The notes beneath the pieces were generated by a model, which had not been told where the DNA came from, did not search any database, and saw nothing but the letters and a program-made list of their open reading frames with translations. The position numbers and the translations under genes are program-made. A stretch of 6,438 nt of DNA from Bradyrhizobium sp. (GTDB lineage Bacteria; Pseudomonadota; Alphaproteobacteria; Rhizobiales; Xanthobacteraceae), in the NCBI GenBank assembly GCA_028290165.1, contig JAQGKJ010000734.1, positions 1 through 6,438 of the forward strand. Reading direction: 5' to 3'. Of the stretch, positions 1 to 5,798 are shown in pieces. Position 1 is the first letter of the stretch. Each line of letters begins with the position of its first letter.

Positions 1-1011
1 GGCGCCGGCTTTGCCAACGTCCAGCCCAATTCGGGCAGCCCGATGAACCAGGCGGTGTTTCTGGCGCTGCTGCAGCCCGGCGACACCTTCATGGGCCTCG
101 ACCTCGCCGCCGGCGGCCATCTCACCCACGGTTCGCCCGTCAACATGTCCGGCAAGTGGTTCAAGGCCGCGCACTACACGGTGCGGCGCGAGGACCAGAT
201 CATCGACATGGACGAAGTGGCCAAGCAAGCCGAGCAGGTGCGGCCGAAGTTGATCATTGCCGGCGGTTCGGCCTATTCGCGGGCCTGGGACTTCAAGCGC
301 TTCCGCGAGATCGCCGACAGCGTCGGCGCGTATTTGCTGGTCGACATGGCGCATTTCGCCGGCCTCGTCGCCGGTGGCGTCCACGCCTCGCCGGTGCCGT
401 ATGCGCACGTTACCACGACAACGACGCACAAGTCGCTGCGCGGCCCGCGCGGCGGCCTGATCCTCACCAATGACGAGGCGCTCGCCAAGAAACTGAACTC
501 GGCGATCTTCCCGGGCCTGCAGGGCGGCCCGCTGATGCATGTGATCGCCGCAAAGGCGGTCGCGTTCGCCGAGGCGCTGCGTCCCGACTTCAAGATCTAT
601 GCGAAGAACGTGGTCGAGAACGCCAAGGCGCTGGCGGAGACGCTGCACGGCCACGGCCTCGATATCGTGTCCGGCGGCACCGACAACCATCTGATGCTGG
701 TTGACCTCAGGCCGAAGGGCCTCAAGGGCAATGTCTCGGAAAAGGCGCTGGTTCGCGCCGCGATCACCTGCAACAAGAACGGCATTCCCTACGATCCGGA
801 AAAGCCGTTCGTCACCTCGGGCCTTCGTCTCGGCACACCGGCGGCGACCACGCGCGGCTTCGGCGTCGCCGAATTCAAACAGGTTGGCGGCATGATCGCC
901 GAAGTGCTCACTGCGCTTGCGCAATCGCCTGATGGCAAGGCGCCGCTGGTCGAAGCCGCCATCAAGGAACGCGTCAAGGCGCTCACCGATCGTTTTCCGA
1001 TCTATCAGTAA
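1..1011 (+). CDS. glyA: Serine hydroxymethyltransferase, 3' part (5' end outside window)
   Basis: This cytosolic PLP enzyme converts serine and tetrahydrofolate to glycine and 5,10-methylene-tetrahydrofolate, the main source of one-carbon units. Frame 1 is open from the first base and begins [13 protein letters not shown], a conserved SHMT segment, so the ATG at 43 is internal and not the start. The 336 visible residues contain the PLP-anchoring TTTTHK motif with the Schiff-base lysine at window residue 144, the DMAHFAGL segment with the cofactor-contacting Asp115 and His118, and SGLRLGTPA with Arg276, the expected substrate-carboxylate binder. Aligning these by memory with E. coli GlyA (Lys229, Arg363) suggests that about 85 to 100 N-terminal residues lie upstream. 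The C-terminus is complete, ending at TAA 1009-1011. nrdR follows after 12 bases, so the two are probably cotranscribed. Nothing appears broken. Confidence 0.97.
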   Translation, partial: GAGFANVQPNSGSPMNQAVFLALLQPGDTFMGLDLAAGGHLTHGSPVNMSGKWFKAAHYTVRREDQIIDMDEVAKQAEQVRPKLIIAGGSAYSRAWDFKRFREIADSVGAYLLVDMAHFAGLVAGGVHASPVPYAHVTTTTTHKSLRGPRGGLILTNDEALAKKLNSAIFPGLQGGPLMHVIAAKAVAFAEALRPDFKIYAKNVVENAKALAETLHGHGLDIVSGGTDNHLMLVDLRPKGLKGNVSEKALVRAAITCNKNGIPYDPEKPFVTSGLRLGTPAATTRGFGVAEFKQVGGMIAEVLTALAQSPDGKAPLVEAAIKERVKALTDRFPIYQ

Positions 1012-1023
1012 GGTTTTGGCCGG

Positions 1024-1506
1024 ATGCGTTGCCCAAGCTGCAACAGTCTCGATACCCAGGTGAAGGACTCGCGTCCGACGGAAGATTCCGCCGTGATTCG
1101 TCGGCGGCGGGTCTGCGTCGCCTGCAATTTCCGCTTCACCACCTTCGAGCGGGTGCAGCTGCGCGAACTCACGGTGATCAAGCGCAACGGTCGCCGGGTG
1201 CCGTTCGATCGCGATAAACTGGTGCGCTCGCTGCAGATCAGTTTGCGCAAGCGCCCGGTCGATCCCGAGCGGGTCGAAAAAATGGTTTCCGCGATCGTGC
1301 GCGAGCTTGAAAGCGGCGGCGAAGCGGAGATTTCGTCGGAAGCGATCGGCGAAATCGTGATGGAGCATCTGCGCCAGCTCGACGACGTCGCTTACGTGCG
1401 CTTTGCTTCGGTCTATCGCAATTTCCGCGAGGCCAAGGACTTCGAAGCCGTGCTTGGCGAACTCTCCGGCGACGACGACGCACGGCTCGCTTTGTTACGC
1501 AAATGA
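1024..1506 (+). CDS. nrdR: Transcriptional repressor NrdR (ribonucleotide reductase regulator)
   Basis: NrdR is an ATP/dATP-sensing repressor of ribonucleotide reductase genes; it binds NrdR boxes in their promoters. The 160-residue product has the usual family length or slightly more. An N-terminal zinc ribbon shows CPSC (Cys3, Cys6) and CVAC (Cys31, Cys34), with the basic RRRR at 26-29 beside it. An ATP-cone domain follows at about residues 49-139, starting at [16 protein letters not shown] and ending near [10 protein letters not shown]. The acidic tail (GDDDAR) is variable in the family. The start follows TAAGG at 1009-1013, where the glyA stop runs into a short Shine-Dalgarno, 10 bases before the ATG. 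The stop overlaps the ribD start as ATGA. I saw no NrdR box in this window, so its targets are presumably elsewhere. The nrdR-ribD neighbourhood is common in proteobacteria. Confidence 0.97.
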   Translation: MRCPSCNSLDTQVKDSRPTEDSAVIRRRRVCVACNFRFTTFERVQLRELTVIKRNGRRVPFDRDKLVRSLQISLRKRPVDPERVEKMVSAIVRELESGGEAEISSEAIGEIVMEHLRQLDDVAYVRFASVYRNFREAKDFEAVLGELSGDDDARLALLRK

Positions 1507-2657
1507 TCTTCCGCATTCTGGAAGACCAGCTCGCGCAAAAATCGAAGGATTCGAAAGCCGCCGATCAGCGCTTCATGCAGCTGGCGCTGACGCTCGGCCG
1601 GCGCGGGCAGGGCCGCACCTGGCCCAATCCCGCCGTCGGCGCAATCGTGGTGAAAGACGGCGTCATTGTCGGCCGCGGCTGGACCCAGCCCGGAGGGCGA
1701 CCCCACGCCGAACCGGTGGCGCTTGCGCGCGCCGGCGAGGCCGCGCGCGGCGCCACGCTCTATGTGACGCTCGAGCCATGTTCGCACGTCGGGAAGTCGC
1801 CGCCCTGCGCAGATGCCATCATCGCCGCCGGCATTGCCCGGGTGGTGTCGGCGATCGAGGATCCCAATCCGGAAGTTGCCGGGCGGGGGCACGCCAGGCT
1901 TCGCGCCGCCGGCATCGCAGTCGATATCGGATTGGGCGCGGCGGAGGCCGCGCACGATCACGCCGGACACTTCAGGCGCGTCCGCGACAAGCGCCCGCAT
2001 GTGATCCTTAAACTCGCGGTATCCTCGGACGACAAGATTGCCGCTTACGGCCACAAGCCCGTATCGATCTCAGGCGAAGCAGCGAAAGCACGGGTGCATC
2101 TGTTGCGGGCGCAATGCGACGCCATCCTGGTCGGGATCGGCACGGTGCTGACGGACGATCCGCTTCTGACCTGCCGCCTGCCGGGCATGGCGGCGCGTTC
2201 GCCACTGCGGGTGGTGTTGGATCGGAGCTTGCGTATTCCCGGCACCAGCAGGCTCGTGCACTCCGCGCGCGAGACGCCGTTGTGGGTGATGACCTCGAAC
2301 CTGTCGGAAGCGCACGCTGCCATGAAACTCGGCGCCGCCGGCGCGCAGGTGATGCGGGTCGCCACCACGACCGCGCCGCCGCCGGGGCTTGATCTCCTCG
2401 CCGTGCTGCATACGCTTGCCGAAAAGGGCATCACACGCCTTTTGGTGGAAGGCGGCGCGCGGGTGGCGTCATCTTTTGTGGTAGCCGGCCTCGTCGATGA
2501 AATCTGGCTGCTGCGCGGCCCCGATCCGGTCGGCGCCGACGGCGTCCCTGCGCTCGACGCATTGCCGCTGTCCGTCCTCACCTTCTCGTCCGCGTTCAAA
2601 CGACGTGCTAGCGAGACGCTGCAAAAAGATACCCTTACCGTGTACGAGCGCGCTTGA
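1503..2657 (+). CDS. ribD: Bifunctional riboflavin deaminase/reductase RibD
   Basis: RibD carries out the second and third steps of riboflavin synthesis: deamination of 2,5-diamino-6-ribosylamino-4(3H)-pyrimidinone 5'-phosphate, then NADPH-dependent reduction of the ribose to ribityl. The N-terminal deaminase domain (about residues 22-145) carries the zinc site: PHAE (His68, catalytic Glu70) and [11 protein letters not shown] (Cys93, Cys102). The C-terminal reductase domain (about 165-382) shows VILKLAVS, the [18 protein letters not shown] block (209-225) and LLVEGGARV near 313-321. At 384 residues the length is typical. The ATG at 1503 overlaps the nrdR stop (ATGA) with no clear Shine-Dalgarno, which suggests coupled translation. 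Met25 (ATG at 1575) is a possible alternative start, because homology I can recognise begins near it. One oddity: the usual DGK/DGR after the first reductase strand reads DDK here (Asp176-Asp177-Lys178). Confidence 0.96.
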   Translation: MIFRILEDQLAQKSKDSKAADQRFMQLALTLGRRGQGRTWPNPAVGAIVVKDGVIVGRGWTQPGGRPHAEPVALARAGEAARGATLYVTLEPCSHVGKSPPCADAIIAAGIARVVSAIEDPNPEVAGRGHARLRAAGIAVDIGLGAAEAAHDHAGHFRRVRDKRPHVILKLAVSSDDKIAAYGHKPVSISGEAAKARVHLLRAQCDAILVGIGTVLTDDPLLTCRLPGMAARSPLRVVLDRSLRIPGTSRLVHSARETPLWVMTSNLSEAHAAMKLGAAGAQVMRVATTTAPPPGLDLLAVLHTLAEKGITRLLVEGGARVASSFVVAGLVDEIWLLRGPDPVGADGVPALDALPLSVLTFSSAFKRRASETLQKDTLTVYERA

Positions 2658-3265
2658 TGTTCACCGGCATTGTCACCGACATCGGCGAGATCGTCCGCCT
2701 GACGCCGACGGCGCAGGGGCAGTTGCATCGCCTGCGCATCGCCTGCCGCTACGATCGCTCGACCATTGCCGATGGCGCCTCGATCGCCTGCAACGGGGTC
2801 TGCCTCACGGCCGTTGCCTCCGGCGTCGAGGCTGGCAAGACTTGGTTCGATGTCGATGCCGCCGCCGAAACGCTTGGCATGACCACGGCGAAACACTGGA
2901 CCACCGGCACAAAACTCAATCTCGAACGCGCGCTGAAAATCGGCGATGAACTCGGCGGCCACATCGTTGCCGGCCACGCCGACGGGATCGCCGCCATCGT
3001 CAGGCGCGAGGATTTGCCTGACATGGCGCGCTTCGAGCTCGCCACCACGCGCGAACTGGCGCGCTTTATCGCGCCAAAGGGCTCGGTGACGCTGGACGGC
3101 GTGTCGCTGACGGTGAATACGGTCGATGATGTCGCATTTTCGGTGCTGATCATTCCGCACACGCTCAATGTCACGACGCTTGGCGGCTGGCGCGCGGGCG
3201 GCGAAGTCAATCTCGAGGTCGATCTGATGGCGCGCTACGCCGCGCGGCTATCGGAAATGAAGTAG
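2657..3265 (+). CDS. ribE: Riboflavin synthase, alpha subunit
   Basis: This enzyme dismutates two molecules of 6,7-dimethyl-8-ribityllumazine into riboflavin and the pyrimidine that RibH recycles. The 202-residue product opens with the diagnostic MFTGIV and contains two lumazine-binding repeats. Repeat 1 (about 1-97) contains GASIACNGVCLTAV at 40-53. Repeat 2 (about 98-195) contains GSVTLDGVSLTVN at 142-154. GGHIVAGHADG at 100-110 is the conserved interdomain segment. I chose the ATG at 2657 because MFTGIV is the invariant N-terminus. A TTG at 2654, one codon earlier, would add only one residue. The start overlaps the ribD TGA (TGATG) and has little Shine-Dalgarno, so re-initiation after ribD is likely. 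The gene is also called ribC in some organisms. It is followed by a palindromic repeat instead of directly by ribH. Confidence 0.97.
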   Translation: MFTGIVTDIGEIVRLTPTAQGQLHRLRIACRYDRSTIADGASIACNGVCLTAVASGVEAGKTWFDVDAAAETLGMTTAKHWTTGTKLNLERALKIGDELGGHIVAGHADGIAAIVRREDLPDMARFELATTRELARFIAPKGSVTLDGVSLTVNTVDDVAFSVLIIPHTLNVTTLGGWRAGGEVNLEVDLMARYAARLSEMK

Positions 3266-3278
3266 ACGATTGCGATAA

Positions 3279-3359
3279 TTCGTCATACGCGGGCTTGACC
3301 CGCGTATCCATCCTCTTAACAAGATGGATTGCCGGATCAAGTTCGGGAATGATGACGAA
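3279..3359. repeat. Intergenic palindromic repeat element between ribE and ribH
   Basis: The element has terminal inverted repeats TTCGTCAT (3279-3286) and ATGACGAA (3352-3359). Inside are a left hairpin with stem ATACGCGGG/CCCGCGTAT (3285-3293/3299-3307, loop CTTGA), a central stem ATCCATC/GATGGAT (3306-3312/3323-3329), and a decayed right hairpin CCGGA/TTCGG with one G-T wobble (3332-3336/3342-3346). On the minus strand it reads as the RVKPAYDE-type peptide often seen as a spurious ORF in Rhizobiales spacers. That marks it as a member of a dispersed palindromic family I recognise from such genomes. The arrangement is seen directly; the family assignment is from memory and the copy number is unknown. 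As RNA it could form a branched structure between two cotranscribed genes. Confidence 0.85.
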
Positions 3360-3361
3360 GG
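3357..3361 (+). promoter_or_regulatory. Shine-Dalgarno of ribH, partly inside the palindromic repeat
   Basis: GAAGG lies 6 bases before the ribH ATG and is the only good ribosome-binding sequence there. Its first three bases are the end of the repeat's right terminal arm (ATGACGAA). In folded mRNA these bases would pair with the left arm at 3279-3286. The position is seen directly; any effect on translation is inference. Confidence 0.7.
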
Positions 3362-3367
3362 TGTTCA

Positions 3368-3859
3368 ATGGCAGACGCGCGGCGCGCACAGTTGAAGGAT
3401 CAAGCCGACATTTCCGGCGCGCGCGCGCTGATTGTCGAGGCGCGCTTCTATGACGATATCCAGGATGCGCTATTGGAAGGCGCGGTCGCCGAGCTGAAGG
3501 CCGCCGGCGTCACGCACGACGTGATCACGGTACCTGGCGCGCTGGAAATTCCGGCCGCGATCGCGATTGCGCTGGACGCCGCGGAAAAGAGCGGAAAACA
3601 CTATGACGCGGCGATTGCGCTGGGTTGCGTGATCAGGGGCGACACCATCCATTTCGAAATCGTCTCGATGGAATCCTCGCGCGCACTGATGGATCTTGCG
3701 GTCGCAAAGCGATTCCCGCTCGGCAACGGCATCATCACCGTCAATACCGACGCGCAGGCCTGGGCGCGGGCGCGCCCCAGTGAACTCAACAAGGGCGGCG
3801 ACGCCGCGCGCGCGGCGCTCGCGATGTTGCGGATCAAGCGCGGGCTGGCACGGACCTGA
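3368..3859 (+). CDS. ribH: 6,7-dimethyl-8-ribityllumazine synthase
   Basis: RibH condenses 5-amino-6-ribitylamino-uracil with 3,4-dihydroxy-2-butanone 4-phosphate to form the lumazine that RibE uses. It assembles as pentamers, and in some species as 60-subunit shells. The 163-residue protein shows VEARFYDD (Phe27, the expected ring-stacking residue), [11 protein letters not shown] (54-64), [16 protein letters not shown] (84-99) with the catalytic His95, and QAWARA with Arg134 at the phosphate-binding position, followed by NKGG. Residue roles are transferred from the Bacillus subtilis enzyme. Rhizobiales can carry two lumazine synthases. The VEARFYDD segment and the place in the rib cluster suggest the biosynthetic RibH1-like copy. 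Translation starts at ATG 3368 behind GAAGG. nusB begins two bases after the stop, so coupling is probable. Confidence 0.96.
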   Translation: MADARRAQLKDQADISGARALIVEARFYDDIQDALLEGAVAELKAAGVTHDVITVPGALEIPAAIAIALDAAEKSGKHYDAAIALGCVIRGDTIHFEIVSMESSRALMDLAVAKRFPLGNGIITVNTDAQAWARARPSELNKGGDAARAALAMLRIKRGLART

Positions 3860-3861
3860 TC

Positions 3862-4374
3862 ATGGCAGAGAACAAAAATACCAAGCCAGCAAAGGGCCAG
3901 GAAAAAGGTAAAGACAAGAAGGCCAACCGGCGAGGTGCCGCGCGGCTTGCCGCCGTCCAGGCGCTCTATCAGATGGACATCGCGGGGGCCGGCATCAACG
4001 ACATCTTTGCGGAGTTCGAAAGCCATTGGCTCGGAAACGAGGTTGAAGGCGACAAATATCTGCCGGCGGAAGCGGCCTTCTTCCGGGACGTCGTGTCCGG
4101 TGTGGTGCGCGACCAGGCAAAGCTCGATCCCTTGATCGACGAAGCGCTTTCAAAGGGCTGGCCCCTGAAGCGGATCGACGCCATTCTGCGCGCGGTATTG
4201 CGCGCTGGTTCCTACGAACTCGAGCATCGCAAGGACGTGCCGGGCCGCGTCGTGGTATCTGAATATGTCGATGTCGCGCATGCCTTTGTCGAGTCCGAGG
4301 AGACCGGCATGGTCAACGCGGTGCTCGACCAGATCGCCCGCCAGTTCCGCGCCGATGAGTTTTTGCGGAGGTAG
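3862..4374 (+). CDS. nusB: Transcription antitermination factor NusB
   Basis: NusB with NusE (ribosomal protein S10) binds boxA RNA and supports antitermination of rRNA transcription. The all-helical domain is clear: RRGAARLAAVQALYQMD (23-39) is the RNA-binding first helix region, ILRAVLRAGSYEL lies at 108-120, VVSEYVDVAHAF at 131-142, and GMVNAVLDQIAR at 149-160. The 170-residue length exceeds the roughly 140 of E. coli NusB because of an N-terminal tail rich in lysine (KNTKPAKGQEKGKDKK) and a longer middle segment around residues 56-70. Both are common in alphaproteobacteria. The start is two bases after the ribH stop with only a weak Shine-Dalgarno, so translation probably depends on ribH. 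ribH-nusB adjacency is widely conserved. The first strong sequence match begins near residue 23, so the tail is the least certain part. Confidence 0.95.
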   Translation: MAENKNTKPAKGQEKGKDKKANRRGAARLAAVQALYQMDIAGAGINDIFAEFESHWLGNEVEGDKYLPAEAAFFRDVVSGVVRDQAKLDPLIDEALSKGWPLKRIDAILRAVLRAGSYELEHRKDVPGRVVVSEYVDVAHAFVESEETGMVNAVLDQIARQFRADEFLRR

Positions 4375-4442
4375 GTAGATCGCGGCCAGGACAGCAATGG
4401 AGGTGGCCTACGTTGAAGCGGTACGCCAGCCACACATTCGTT

Positions 4443-4545
4443 TGTCATCATCCGCGAAAGCGGATGATCCAGTACGCCGCGGCGGTCGCATTTAATCATC
4501 GGCGCCCCGGCGTACTGGATTGCCCGGTCAAGTCGGGCGATGACA
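4443..4545. repeat. Second intergenic palindromic repeat, between nusB and thiL
   Basis: This 103-base element is bounded by TGTCATC (4443-4449) and GATGACA (4539-4545), an exact inverted pair. It contains a perfect 9-bp hairpin ATCATCCGC/GCGGATGAT (4447-4455/4460-4468) closed by a GAAA tetraloop, a perfect 13-bp long-range stem ATCCAGTACGCCG/CGGCGTACTGGAT (4467-4479/4508-4520) around a 28-base loop, and a third hairpin GCCCG/CGGGC (4522-4526/4534-4538). As RNA or extruded DNA it would be a multi-branched cloverleaf. I recognise the TCCGCGAAAGCGGA...CCAGTACGCC type as a dispersed family of Bradyrhizobium-like genomes; this is from memory. No T-tract follows, so it is not a classical terminator, although it could slow polymerase or protect upstream mRNA ends. 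Confidence 0.87.
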
Positions 4546-4578
4546 GTTGTGGGCCGCGCGATGACGGCTGTTGGGCGG
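4537..4578 (+). repeat. Imperfect 21-base tandem duplication before thiL
   Basis: Two adjacent 21-base units start at 4537 (GCGATGACAGTTGTGGG...) and 4558 (GCGATGACGGCTGTTGGG...). They match at 16 of 21 positions, including the first eight. The first unit includes the right end of the palindromic element, so the second looks like a diverged copy of that end and its flank. The second copy runs into the thiL Shine-Dalgarno. It may instead be chance similarity in GC-rich sequence. Confidence 0.5.
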
Positions 4579-4579
4579 A
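4573..4579 (+). promoter_or_regulatory. Probable thiL Shine-Dalgarno
   Basis: GGGCGGA lies 9 bases before the ATG at 4589 and supports that start. It would be nearly overlapped by a TTG initiating at 4571, which argues against the longer reading. The match to the anti-Shine-Dalgarno is only moderate. Confidence 0.5.
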
Positions 4580-4588
4580 TCGCGCATC

Positions 4589-5590
4589 ATGACTAATCGC
4601 CAAAACAACCCATCCGGCGAAGACTCCCTGATCGCCCACTATTTCCGTCCGCTGGCGACCGACCCCGGCGCGTTCGATCTCGGCGATGACGCGGCGGTCC
4701 TGAAGGCGGATGCCGAGGACATCGTGGTGACCACCGACGCCATCGTCGAAGGCGTGCATTTCCTCGCAGACGATCCTCCCGACTCGGTCGCGCGCAAGGC
4801 ACTGCGGGTGAATCTGTCCGATCTCGCGGCTAAAGGCGCTACGCCTGCGGGCTTTGTGCTGACGCTGGCGCTGCGGGCCGCGGACGATGCGTGGCTTGAA
4901 CTGTTCGCGCGCGGGCTTGGCGAGGACGCGAAGCAATTCTGCTGTCCATTGCTCGGCGGCGATACCGTTTCGACGCCGGGTCCGCTGATGATCTCGATCG
5001 CGGCGTTCGGGCGCGTGCCGCCTGGCAAAATGGTCCATCGCAGCGGCGCGAAACCTGGCGATGTCCTCGTGGTGACAGGGACGATCGGCGACGCCGCGCT
5101 CGGCCTGAACATTCTGCGCGGCGGGGCGGTCGCGGCTGCGCTTGGCGTTGATGCCGCCGCAGGTGAGATGCTGGTCGGACGGTACCGCCTGCCGCGGCCG
5201 CGCAACGCGCTGGCGCAAGCGGTCCGCGAGCATGCGCATGCGGCGATGGATGTGTCCGACGGCCTCGCCGGAGATCTCGCAAAACTGTGCGCGGCGTCCG
5301 GGGTATCCGCGGTCATCGACGCGCCCGGCATTCCCTTGTCCGCGGCCGCCGCTTCCTTGTTCGTCCGCGGCAGGATTGGGATCGAGGCGCTCGTTTCCGG
5401 CGGCGACGATTACGAGATTTTATGCGCAATACCCGAGGATCGCTTCGAGGCGTTCGCGCGGGGAGCAGGGCTCGCCGGGGTGGCCGTGACCCCGATAGGC
5501 ACCGTCATCGCCGGGGCGTCAGCGCCGAGGTTCTTGGACGGCGAGGGCAGGGAAATCGAGCTTAAGCGCCTGTCCTACAGCCATTTCTAG
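4589..5590 (+). CDS. thiL: Thiamine-monophosphate kinase
   Basis: ThiL phosphorylates thiamine monophosphate with ATP to make thiamine diphosphate, the active cofactor, in the cytosol. The 333-residue protein has the fold of the PurM/SelD/HypE-type ATP-binding family. Visible motifs are LGDDAAV (31-37, metal-binding Asp33-Asp34), TTDAIVEGVHF (48-58, Asp50), NLSDLAAKGA (75-84), LLGGDTV (121-127), GTIGDAALGL (164-173), MDVSDGLAGDL (220-230) and SGGDDYEIL (270-278). Together these are diagnostic, and the length is typical. I chose ATG 4589 because it lies behind GGGCGGA; an in-frame TTG at 4571 would add six residues without support. The gene is separated from nusB by 214 bases holding a palindromic repeat, and no promoter could be recognised there. 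It is probably the last gene of the operon, since a terminator follows. Confidence 0.95.
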   Translation: MTNRQNNPSGEDSLIAHYFRPLATDPGAFDLGDDAAVLKADAEDIVVTTDAIVEGVHFLADDPPDSVARKALRVNLSDLAAKGATPAGFVLTLALRAADDAWLELFARGLGEDAKQFCCPLLGGDTVSTPGPLMISIAAFGRVPPGKMVHRSGAKPGDVLVVTGTIGDAALGLNILRGGAVAAALGVDAAAGEMLVGRYRLPRPRNALAQAVREHAHAAMDVSDGLAGDLAKLCAASGVSAVIDAPGIPLSAAAASLFVRGRIGIEALVSGGDDYEILCAIPEDRFEAFARGAGLAGVAVTPIGTVIAGASAPRFLDGEGREIELKRLSYSHF

Positions 5591-5648
5591 GATTGTTCCG
5601 AAAACCTTCCGTCTCCGCGCAAATACCTGCCGAATTCGACCATTTATG

Positions 5649-5672
5649 TCCTCGGCAGCGTTGCGCCGAGGA
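5649..5672 (+). other. Stem-loop downstream of thiL
   Basis: TCCTCGGC (5649-5656) and GCCGAGGA (5665-5672) form a perfect 8-bp stem with an 8-base loop. The downstream bases (TGCGATTTTGG) contain only a broken T-run, so it is a weak terminator at best. It may protect the thiL mRNA end or back up the stronger terminator at 5701. Confidence 0.55.
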
Positions 5673-5700
5673 TGCGATTTTGGCATGGTCCCGCCGATTT

Positions 5701-5736
5701 AAGGCCGCCCTTTTGGGCAGGGCAGGCCTTCTTTTT
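5701..5736 (+). terminator. Rho-independent terminator after thiL
   Basis: AAGGCCGCCC (5701-5710) pairs with GGGC-A-GGCCTT (5720-5730), giving a 10-bp GC-rich stem with one bulged A and a 9-base loop. An alternative fold has an inner GCCC-TTTT-GGGC hairpin. The stem is followed by CTTTTT (5731-5736). This is the best terminator in the window and probably ends the glyA-to-thiL transcription unit. hppA begins 62 bases later. Confidence 0.8.
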
Positions 5737-5743
5737 ATGCGCC

Positions 5744-5759
5744 CGCCGCTCCCGCGGCG
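5744..5759 (+). other. Short GC hairpin upstream of hppA
   Basis: CGCCGC (5744-5749) and GCGGCG (5754-5759) form a 6-bp all-GC stem with a TCCC loop, 39 bases before the hppA ATG. It lies between the terminator and the hppA ribosome-binding site, so it would be in the hppA 5' leader if transcription starts upstream of it. The role is unknown, and chance is possible in GC-rich DNA. Confidence 0.4.
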
Positions 5760-5785
5760 ATAGGCGTGGGTTGAGAATCGAAATC

Positions 5786-5790
5786 TGAGG
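5786..5790 (+). promoter_or_regulatory. Shine-Dalgarno of hppA
   Basis: TGAGG lies 8 bases before the ATG at 5799 and sets the start of hppA. The upstream terminator makes an independent hppA promoter likely, but no convincing -35/-10 pair could be found. Confidence 0.65.
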
Positions 5791-5798
5791 CAAATTCA

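Noticed and set aside
2045..3160. 371-codon open frame on the minus strand across ribD and ribE
   Set aside because: It lies opposite two clearly recognised genes, its translation has no recognisable domain, and long antisense frames are expected in GC-rich coding DNA.
3207..3389. 60-codon minus-strand frame containing RVKPAYDE
   Set aside because: It is the translation of the palindromic repeat at 3279-3359, a common false gene call in such genomes.
4413..4441. TTGAAG as a -35 box for thiL
   Set aside because: No -10-like hexamer lies at a suitable distance; ATTCGT at spacing 17 is a poor match.
4397..4495. Possible 32-codon micro-ORF (starts MEVAYVEAV) in the nusB-thiL spacer, with CAGGA five bases upstream
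   Set aside because: More than half of it is translated repeat sequence and nothing in it is recognisable. There is no sign of coding constraint, so it is probably chance.
4375..4588. TPP or FMN riboswitch in the spacers of the rib and thi genes
   Set aside because: I looked in the ribE-ribH and nusB-thiL spacers for conserved riboswitch core sequences and saw none. The structure there is explained by palindromic repeats.
4496..5239. 247-codon minus-strand frame opposite thiL
   Set aside because: The composition is arginine- and histidine-rich with no recognisable family, and it lies opposite strongly conserved thiL sequence.
5681..5695. TGGCATGGTCCCGCC, resembling a sigma-54 promoter
   Set aside because: The GG and GC doublets are 11 bases apart instead of the required 12, and the terminator lies just downstream.
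5713..5741. TTGGGC and TATGCG spaced 17 bases apart as a hppA promoter
   Set aside because: Each hexamer matches consensus at only about half its positions and the pair lies in the terminator hairpin, so it is not distinguishable from chance.
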